Part shown: piece by piece, positions 6,244 to 11,376 of the stretch
Layout of the letters: every line of letters starts with the position of its first letter
How positions within the stretch are numbered: the stretch's first letter is position 1
NCBI GenBank assembly: GCA_937927985.1
Contig: CALFWH010000051.1
Location: 1-11,376, forward strand
Reading direction: 5' to 3'
Length of the DNA: 11,376 nucleotides
DNA from: an uncultured bacterium
GTDB lineage: Bacteria > DRYD01
Made by a program: the position numbers and the translations under genes
Notes under the pieces: model-generated
The model's database searches: none
Seen by the model: only the letters and a program-made list of their open reading frames with translations
Told to the model about the DNA's origin: nothing

Positions 6244-7098
6244 ATGAATAAAACAGAAACCCTATTACTAAATGGATACTTCTACAAAGAACTATTTTTA
6301 GATTATAAAAAAAAGATAATTGAAATTCTTAAAGATCCTTCAAATTACACTATAGTAATATTTTACTTTAAAGAAAAAAATAACAACTATTTTATGGAAA
6401 ATCAAAAGAAAATTTTTAATCAAATAGGTTTTAAAACTTTATTAATCAACCCTGAAAACTATGAAGAATTTAATTATCTAATAAACCATTTTTCAAAAGA
6501 AAAAAGTATATTAGGTATAAATGTAGAACTTCCTTTACCTAAAAATTACGACCTAATCCATTTAGCTAAAATAGATATATACAAAGATATAGATTGTCTA
6601 AATCCCATAAATTATCATAAATTTTTACTAAGTAAAAAAGAAAATTTAGAACACACATTAATTCCATCAGTAGCTCAAGCAGTTTTACTAATGCTACAAC
6701 ACTATAAAATACCATTTGAAAAACAAGATATAGTAATACTTGGAAAAAGTCTTTATACAGGTTTAGCTATAACACATTTACTAATTAAGTATAACTCCAC
6801 AGTTCAAATAATTAATGAAGATAGTAAAGGAGTAAAAGAAAAATGCAAACAAGCAGATATAATCATATCTGTAACAGGCAAAACTAATCTAATAGATGAA
6901 GAATACGTAACTTCTAAATCAGTAATCATTGATGTAGGTTTTGAAATAGAAAATGGAATAATAAAAGGTGACGTAAATATAGAAAAAGTTAAAGGTATAG
7001 TTAAAGCAGTATCAATAGTACCTGGCGGAATAGGTTTACTATGCAACCTATCAACCGTTATTAATCTTTATAAACTTCTTACACTACAAAAAATATGA
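6244..7098 (+). CDS. folD: Divergent FolD (methylene-THF dehydrogenase/cyclohydrolase family)
   Basis: At 284 residues it matches FolD length. Recognisable blocks are GINVELPLPK (91-100, normally GxxVQLPLP), YKDIDCLNPIN (113-123, normally KDVDGFHPxN), VILGKSLYTGLAITHLL (164-180, the NADP-binding GRSxxVGxP region), ADIIISVTGK (204-213), IIDVGF...GDV (228-243) and VPGGIG (259-264, normally PGGVGPMT). FolD interconverts methylene-, methenyl- and formyl-tetrahydrofolate. Alignment by eye around the SxxYVxxKxK motif places Phe50 at the Tyr and Gln54 at the catalytic Lys, and the interacting Gln of VQLPLP is Glu95. Cyclohydrolase activity may therefore be lost, with dehydrogenase activity possibly kept. 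It ends in a 4-bp overlap with the SpoIID-type gene. Confidence 0.8.
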   Translation: MNKTETLLLNGYFYKELFLDYKKKIIEILKDPSNYTIVIFYFKEKNNNYFMENQKKIFNQIGFKTLLINPENYEEFNYLINHFSKEKSILGINVELPLPKNYDLIHLAKIDIYKDIDCLNPINYHKFLLSKKENLEHTLIPSVAQAVLLMLQHYKIPFEKQDIVILGKSLYTGLAITHLLIKYNSTVQIINEDSKGVKEKCKQADIIISVTGKTNLIDEEYVTSKSVIIDVGFEIENGIIKGDVNIEKVKGIVKAVSIVPGGIGLLCNLSTVINLYKLLTLQKI

Positions 7099-8348
7099 AA
7101 AAAAATACGAAAACAAAAAAAATAACAATAATCACCCTAATTATTTTATCATTCATAATAAATTCAATAGCAAGTTTTAGTTATTCAGAAAATAATGAAA
7201 ATAAAAAATTACAAAACAAATCATACCAACTAGAAGATTTATTAAATTTAAGAGTTTTAATAGATAAGATAGAAATTAAAGATGTAAGCTTATCTATAAA
7301 AGGAAGTAATATAAGTTTAAAGTATTCAACAGAAGAGTTTCCTACCATATACCAAGGAGGGTTTAGTTTAGCAAATCAAATAACTATCTTATCCTTACAT
7401 CCTTACCTAAAATTCTTCTATGATCAAAATTACTATGATGAAAAAAATATTCCCAATTACAAAGACATAATGATATTATCATCAAATTACTTGGAATACA
7501 AGAATAAAAAATATAGAGGTAAATTTTTAATAACTAAAAAAAATGATGGGTACTATTTAATAAACTTAGTGTCAATGGATGATTATTTAAAATCTGTAGT
7601 ACCTTCTGAGATGCCAGCTTCTTGGGAATTGGAAGCACTTAAAGCACAAGCAATCATCGCAAGAACATATGCAATAAGAGTAACTATAGAAAGAAGAAAA
7701 AAACAAGAAATTTTTGATCTATACTCAACAGTATTGGATCAAGCTTATTATGGAATGGATAAAGAAAATCCTAAAACAAATTTAGCAGTAGAACAAACTA
7801 AAGATATAATAATAATTCATAATAATAAACCCATATGGGCACTATATCACTCCAATTGTGGAGGTAAAACAATAGAAGGTAAATTGGTATTTTCCAATAG
7901 ATTAGAAGAAAATGAAAATTATTTACAATCAATTAATTGTCCTTTTGAAGGCAGAAGATGGAAAAATATAATTGAACTATACACCTTAAAAAAAATACTT
8001 GAAAAAACTACTAAAAATCAAATTTATTCAATAAACAAAATATACACTGAAAATTTTAGAATCTATATAGTTTACAATCAGAATTACATTTACAGTCTAC
8101 CTAACTGGCAGTTAAGAAAATTAATAGGTTATAATGTAATAAGAAGTCCTTATATAACTAAAATTGAGATTTTACAAGACAAAGTAATATTTGAAGGGAT
8201 AGGGGCAGGACATGGAGTAGGATTGTGCCAATTTGGAGCAAATACCCTAGCTAAAATGAATTTTAACTATGAAGAAATAATAAAATACTATTACAAAGAA
8301 ATCCAGTTAACTGATATCAAGAGGTGGTTGGAAAATGCTAATATTTGA
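7095..8348 (+). CDS. SpoIID/LytB-domain peptidoglycan lytic transglycosylase
   Basis: The 417-residue protein starts with a signal peptide or anchor (basic residues 2-9, hydrophobic 10-29). Residues about 158-400 form the SpoIID domain: MDDYLKSVVPSEMPASWELEALKAQAIIARTYA (161-193) contains the catalytic-type Glu172 of PSEMP, YHSNCGGKT (251-259) is the conserved HSxxGG block, and GAGHGVGLCQFGA near the C-terminus matches the GxGHGVGMSQxGA motif. SpoIID cleaves glycan strands stripped of stem peptides during engulfment in sporulating Firmicutes. Non-sporulating bacteria and cyanobacteria use homologues for septal or general wall remodelling. Nothing here suggests sporulation, so a growth or division role is more likely. 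The N-terminal region (40-150) is not recognised. Its end overlaps the pilT start by 14 bp. Confidence 0.85.
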   Translation: MKKNTKTKKITIITLIILSFIINSIASFSYSENNENKKLQNKSYQLEDLLNLRVLIDKIEIKDVSLSIKGSNISLKYSTEEFPTIYQGGFSLANQITILSLHPYLKFFYDQNYYDEKNIPNYKDIMILSSNYLEYKNKKYRGKFLITKKNDGYYLINLVSMDDYLKSVVPSEMPASWELEALKAQAIIARTYAIRVTIERRKKQEIFDLYSTVLDQAYYGMDKENPKTNLAVEQTKDIIIIHNNKPIWALYHSNCGGKTIEGKLVFSNRLEENENYLQSINCPFEGRRWKNIIELYTLKKILEKTTKNQIYSINKIYTENFRIYIVYNQNYIYSLPNWQLRKLIGYNVIRSPYITKIEILQDKVIFEGIGAGHGVGLCQFGANTLAKMNFNYEEIIKYYYKEIQLTDIKRWLENANI

Positions 8349-9385
8349 TTTATTAGAAAATATGCATAAACTAGAAGCAAGTGATTTACATTTGGGAGTT
8401 GGAGCACCACCTATCCTTAGGAATTAAAGGAAAACTCAAAGCACTTAAATTCCCTCCCCTAACCAATGAAATGATCAGAAGTATGATCTTCGCTTTGCTA
8501 ACTTCAGAGCAAATAGAAGAATTTGAAAAAAAGAAAGAATTGGATTTTTCTTATTCGCTAGAAAATATAGGTAGGTTTAGAGGTAATTTATATTTTCAAA
8601 GAGGATCAATGGCAGCAGCAATAAGAGCTATTCCCAGTGAGATAAAAACAATAGAAGATTTAGGTCTACCGTTAATTCTAAAAGAAATAGCCTCTACAGA
8701 AAGGGGATTTTTCTTAGTTGCTGGACCTACAGGAGTTGGTAAATCTACTACTTTAGCAGCTATGATTGATTACATAAATAATAATTTTTCTAAACACATC
8801 ATAACAATAGAAGATCCCATAGAATATGTTCATATAAACAAAAAATCCATAATACATCAAAGAGAGATTGGCACAGATACTCTTTCTTTTCATGAAGCAC
8901 TAAGACATGTTTTACGTCAAGATCCAGATGTTATACTAATTGGAGAAATGAGAGATATGGAAAGTATATCCCTAGCATTAACAGCTGCAGAAACTGGACA
9001 CTTAGTTTTCTCCACTTTGCACACATTTGGAATTATTAATACTATAGATAGGATAGTAGACGTATTCCCTGCAGGACAACAAAATCAAGTAAGAACTCAA
9101 TTGGCTAATATTTTAAATGGATCAATTTCACAAGTATTAATACCCACAATAGATGGAAATTTAGTAGTAGCTTATGAAGTAGTAGTAGCAACTCTAGCAG
9201 TAAGAAATCTAATAAGAAAAGGAGAATATCACCAATTACAAAACGTCCTATATACAGGTAAAGAAGCAGGTATGATATCACTAGAAGCAAGATTAGCAGA
9301 ATTATATAAAAAAGGCGTAATCACTAAAGAAACAGCTTATAGATACGCAAATAATAAAGAAGTCATCGCAAGAATAATAGAATAA
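8335..9385 (+). CDS. pilT: PilT-type pilus retraction ATPase, interrupted by a one-base frameshift
   Basis: An ATG at 8335 with GAGGTGG upstream (about 8321-8327) starts MLIFDLLENMHKLEASDL, then HLGVGAPPILR, the normal PilT N-terminus. That frame stops at TAA 8425-8427. The +1 frame continues without loss as IKGKLKAL and on to TAA at 9385. Domains: PAS-like N-terminal region; Walker A GPTGVGKST (about 8723-8749); Asp box EDPIEYVH; Walker B region RQDPDVILIGEMRD; His box TGHLVFSTLHT; and the PilT-specific AVRNLIRKGE. PilT hydrolyses ATP to depolymerise type IV pili. A separate start at GTG 8381 would give a 334-residue product lacking the conserved N-terminus. Apart from one extra base at 8422-8424 everything is intact, so this is a recent mutation, a sequence error or recoding. 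It is the last gene of the operon. Confidence 0.85.
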
Positions 9386-9423
9386 AACAATTACTAAAAA
9401 TCTCATTTTAAAAATTCTTTTAA

Positions 9424-9465
9424 AGATTTTAAATAAAAGATTTTAACTAAAAAATTTTAACTAAA
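9424..9465. repeat. Three 14-bp tandem repeats upstream of a small membrane-protein gene
   Basis: Units agattttaaataaa (9424-9437), agattttaactaaa (9438-9451) and aaattttaactaaa (9452-9465) follow each other without gaps and end four bases before the ATG at 9470. The array fills half of the 84-bp gap after pilT. Its position leaves no room for a Shine-Dalgarno sequence. It may be a binding site, a promoter-region duplication or simple slippage in AT-rich DNA. Confidence 0.65.
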
Positions 9466-9469
9466 AAAT

Positions 9470-9757
9470 ATGGAATTGGTATTCTTTATTTTATTCCTGA
9501 GCTTATTGATATTTATTGATGGTTTTTCAAGGATTCTTTATATTTTAATGAAATATAAGCCAGATTTTTTTATGTACAGCTTTTTTAGATTCTCCATACT
9601 GGTATTAATCATTCTATTGTTTATTAAGCTATTTCCTTCTTTTTATTTTTACGCTATAGGTTTTTTAGCTTATTTGCTTTTTGGGGGTATTATATGGAAG
9701 AATATTTTAAAGATATGGTATTCTAATTATATAAAAAGGAAAAAGGATAAGGTTTAA
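9470..9757 (+). CDS. Small hydrophobic membrane protein of unknown function
   Basis: I do not recognise this 95-residue protein. It has three likely membrane helices (about 2-20, 39-58 and 60-78) and ends in a basic tail, NYIKRKKDKV, that should lie in the cytoplasm. The segment between helices 1 and 2 contains RILYILMKYKPDFFMYSFF, rich in aromatic residues. There is no visible signal cleavage site, cysteine or catalytic motif. It lies 84 bp after pilT, preceded by three 14-bp repeats and without a ribosome binding site, and 22 bp before the ATG that opens the LptD-like frame; both are in the same phase, separated by TAA 9755-9757. Composition agrees with its neighbours. The length, single uninterrupted frame and coherent hydrophobicity support a real gene. 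Confidence 0.6.
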   Translation: MELVFFILFLSLLIFIDGFSRILYILMKYKPDFFMYSFFRFSILVLIILLFIKLFPSFYFYAIGFLAYLLFGGIIWKNILKIWYSNYIKRKKDKV

Positions 9758-9778
9758 AAAGAAGGAAAAAGAGAAGTA

Positions 9779-11376
9779 ATGTCAAAGGATAAAAAGGGAA
9801 GGGCGGTAGCTCAGTTTGGTAGAGCGGTGGACTCCAAATCCATTGGTCGGGGGTTCAAATCCTCTCCGCCCTGCCACAAAATCCTTACTCTCACCCTCTC
9901 TGTAATATTCTTATTTGTAATATTCTTAAAAACCCTAACCTTAAAAACACTTCCCCAAATAATCGACAATACCCTTATACTTTACACCCCAGAAATAATC
10001 TCTAATCCTAACCAAATTCTCATACCTAACAACATACAAATATACACTAATGATTACTGGATAAAATCCTCTAAAGCAACCATAGACAAAAAACAAAGAA
10101 TAATAACAATTCATGAGCAAACCTTAATAAAAAACCTCAAAACCCAGGATGAATTCCTAACCTCAAAAATTGAAATATATTACAATGAACAAGGTCAAAT
10201 AACTGAAATAAAAGGATCAAAAGGATCAGGATACATTCTTAACCTGCCCTCAGATCAAATTAAACTACAAGATAAACTCTTCTTTAATTACTCAAATATG
10301 CTAATATTCTCCAATAGATACATCTTTGATAATGTAGAATTTTCAACTTGCAATATTTGTGAATATCAAGATTTTACACATAAACACTACAAACTTGCAG
10401 CCCAACAAGTAGAAATAATACCAGAAGATAAAATGATATTAACCAAATCTAAATTAAACCTTTACAAAAAACAGATATTTTCATATAAAAAACTAATTAT
10501 CCCTCTAAGGCAGAAAAAAATAAGTAATTTTTCAGAAGATACCTCAGCTTTCCCACAAATAGGATACAACAATACAGATGGAATATTTATTACTAAAAAC
10601 TTCGATTACTACTTTTCAAATTCAAACTACGGAAAAATCCTAACTAAGTACGCCCAATATACAGGATTATACTACGGAATTAACAATTATTACAGAAAAC
10701 AAATAGGAACCATAAGAATAACATTCGATAACTACCTATTTGTAAATAATAATAAAAGGTTTAGTAGATCATTCAGAAACATAAACAATAATCTATCTTT
10801 AAATTTTAAAAATGTTAACGCTTTTTTTAGATATTCCAGTAATAGAGCAGTATACAGAAATTATATTCCTCCACTCAATGAAAACCTATACTACTCAATA
10901 TCCACTAATTTAAATAGAATAAATATAAATTACACTTCTAACCAATCAAGAACAAAAGGAATATTCGATTCTACAAATCAATTCCTGAGAATATCAGGAA
11001 ATTACAAAAACTTTAAATTCAACTTTTCGCTAAACGACCTCCAAAATAAATATTTTAGTACTAATAATAACCAAAAAAGTCAAAATACAAAATTTGATAT
11101 GAATTATACATCTTCAGATGGATTGTATACATTATTAATGGTAATAGATAATACAAACAATAATTTTGGATTCTTTGGTACAAATAAATTACCTGAATTA
11201 ACTTTTAAGCTAAATAGACCGATAAAATATAAAGATAGAATAACTCTATTACCTTCATTGTTTCTTGGTAAGTATGAAGAACCAAGATTCAATAGGAAAA
11301 CTACTAAATATCAATTCCTTCTTAACTACAATATCTCACATATAAAAGGAAAAGAATTAAATTGGAACACAACTGG
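9779..11376 (+). CDS. lptD: LptD/OstA-like outer-membrane LPS-assembly protein, 5' part
   Basis: The frame is open from after TAA 9755-9757 to the right edge (532 codons from ATG 9779) and is incomplete. After a hydrophobic export segment (codons around 9881-9928) comes an OstA-like domain rich in beta-strands. A LptD-like signature follows: FSTCNIC, then HYKLAAQQVEIIPEDK, SKLNLYKKQIFSYKKLIIPL and FPQIGYNNTDGIFITKNFDYY. Beyond about 10570 there are alternating aromatic and polar strands typical of a beta-barrel. LptD inserts lipopolysaccharide into the outer leaflet. The start is uncertain: in frame only ATG 9779 and GTG 9827 are canonical, one before and one inside the tRNA-Trp gene; ATT 9842 and ATC 9881 are rare alternatives. 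With ATG 9779 the first 33 residues would be translated tRNA and flanking sequence (MSKDKKGRAVAQFGRAVDSK and onward). An organic-solvent-tolerance-like protein for another glycolipid is possible. Confidence 0.7.
   Translation, partial: MSKDKKGRAVAQFGRAVDSKSIGRGFKSSPPCHKILTLTLSVIFLFVIFLKTLTLKTLPQIIDNTLILYTPEIISNPNQILIPNNIQIYTNDYWIKSSKATIDKKQRIITIHEQTLIKNLKTQDEFLTSKIEIYYNEQGQITEIKGSKGSGYILNLPSDQIKLQDKLFFNYSNMLIFSNRYIFDNVEFSTCNICEYQDFTHKHYKLAAQQVEIIPEDKMILTKSKLNLYKKQIFSYKKLIIPLRQKKISNFSEDTSAFPQIGYNNTDGIFITKNFDYYFSNSNYGKILTKYAQYTGLYYGINNYYRKQIGTIRITFDNYLFVNNNKRFSRSFRNINNNLSLNFKNVNAFFRYSSNRAVYRNYIPPLNENLYYSISTNLNRININYTSNQSRTKGIFDSTNQFLRISGNYKNFKFNFSLNDLQNKYFSTNNNQKSQNTKFDMNYTSSDGLYTLLMVIDNTNNNFGFFGTNKLPELTFKLNRPIKYKDRITLLPSLFLGKYEEPRFNRKTTKYQFLLNYNISHIKGKELNWNTT
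9800..9876 (+). tRNA. tRNA-Trp (anticodon CCA), CCA end encoded
   Basis: The cloverleaf folds completely. The acceptor stem agggcgg (9800-9806) pairs with ccgccct (9866-9872), followed by discriminator G and an encoded CCA (9874-9876). The D stem is gctc/gagc (9809-9812 with 9822-9825). The anticodon stem gtgga/tccat surrounds the loop ctCCAaa, with the CCA anticodon at 9834-9836. The T stem ggggg/cctct, with two G-U pairs, closes a ttcaaat loop. The G73 discriminator fits bacterial tryptophan identity. It lies wholly inside the open frame that continues into the LptD-like gene on the same strand. It stands out as a G+C island in AT-rich surroundings. Confidence 0.97.
9901..9928 (+). repeat. 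13-bp direct repeat in the LptD-like signal segment
   Basis: TGTAATATTCTTA occurs at 9901-9913 and 9916-9928, a 15-bp period equal to five codons. In frame it encodes VIFL-F-VIFL, the core of the hydrophobic export segment of the LptD-like protein. The duplication keeps the frame and doubles the length of the hydrophobic core. Confidence 0.7.

Noticed and set aside
8381..9385. PilT starting at GTG 8381 as an intact gene
   Set aside because: This start yields an out-of-frame MIYIWELEHH N-terminus. The conserved ASDLHLGVGAPP sequence is encoded over the same bases in the other frame, so a frameshift explains the data better.
9395..9430. Possible terminator hairpin after pilT (AAAATCT ... AGATTTT)
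   Set aside because: The stem has only two G-C/C-G pairs out of seven, the loop is long and the bases after it are A-rich rather than a U tract. It is too weak to call in such AT-rich DNA.
9730..9735. TATAAA inside the end of the small membrane-protein gene as a tRNA-Trp/lptD promoter
   Set aside because: The matching -35 (TTAAAG) has only three of six bases, so the evidence is insufficient.
9800..9876. Treating the translated tRNA segment as a genuine protein domain
   Set aside because: The peptide GRAVAQFGRAVDSK and what follows is the familiar product of reading through a tRNA and should not be given a function. It is kept only as part of the start-site problem.
11104..11292. Minus-strand open frame of 62 codons
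   Set aside because: It is opposite the LptD-like frame, shows no recognisable motif, and looks like a chance frame in AT-rich DNA. The same applies to the minus-strand frames at 234-482, 5178-5363, 5571-5819, 6804-7046 and 9105-9290.

Overview
The window is very AT-rich (roughly 25-30% G+C by eye) and densely packed with short intergenic gaps. It uses the standard bacterial code: TGA serves as a stop, and a single CCA-anticodon tRNA-Trp reads TGG. An LptD-like outer-membrane protein, prepilin-like proteins and a PilT-type ATPase point to a diderm bacterium. A SpoIID-type peptidoglycan transglycosylase and Thermotoga/Firmicute-like features of the phosphofructokinase suggest an early-branching or candidate low-GC phylum rather than a proteobacterium. 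The lineage cannot be settled from this sequence alone.

Layout. Positions 1-136 hold the C-terminus of TsaD (tRNA t6A synthesis), followed by rnpA (RNase P protein). Positions 635-2644 encode three co-directional membrane-anchored pilin-like proteins: one PilX/GspK-like protein and two class III prepilins, the middle one with a Pro/Gly-rich tail containing a C8 tract. Converging on them is pfkA on the minus strand, and the two stop codons share one TTAA. A divergent region (about 3619-3809) with three 12-bp tandem repeats and a good -10 box separates pfkA from a tight plus-strand operon: prmA-like methyltransferase, MobA-like nucleotidyltransferase, signal peptidase I, a divergent FolD, SpoIID-type protein and pilT. 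The pilT reading frame is broken by one base near 8422-8427. After a 14-bp triple repeat come a small three-helix membrane protein, tRNA-Trp, and a long open frame running off the right edge that encodes an LptD-like outer-membrane assembly protein.

How the genes fit together. Much of the window concerns the cell envelope: prepilins and the pilus ATPase, signal peptidase for exported proteins, SpoIID for peptidoglycan cleavage, and LptD for the outer membrane. The rest is housekeeping (tRNA modification and processing, glycolysis, one-carbon metabolism, ribosomal-protein methylation).

The strongest oddities are four. The only canonical start codons for the LptD-like frame lie upstream of or inside the tRNA-Trp gene, so tRNA maturation and translation of the downstream gene should compete. 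The second is the single-base pilT frameshift, which sits beside a CTT-AGG pair. The third is a FolD homologue whose catalytic Lys and partner Gln appear replaced. The fourth is a recurring pattern of short (11-15 bp) tandem duplications at gene starts. I did not find evidence of a wholly new multi-gene defence or mobile system; there is no CRISPR, transposase or phage gene.
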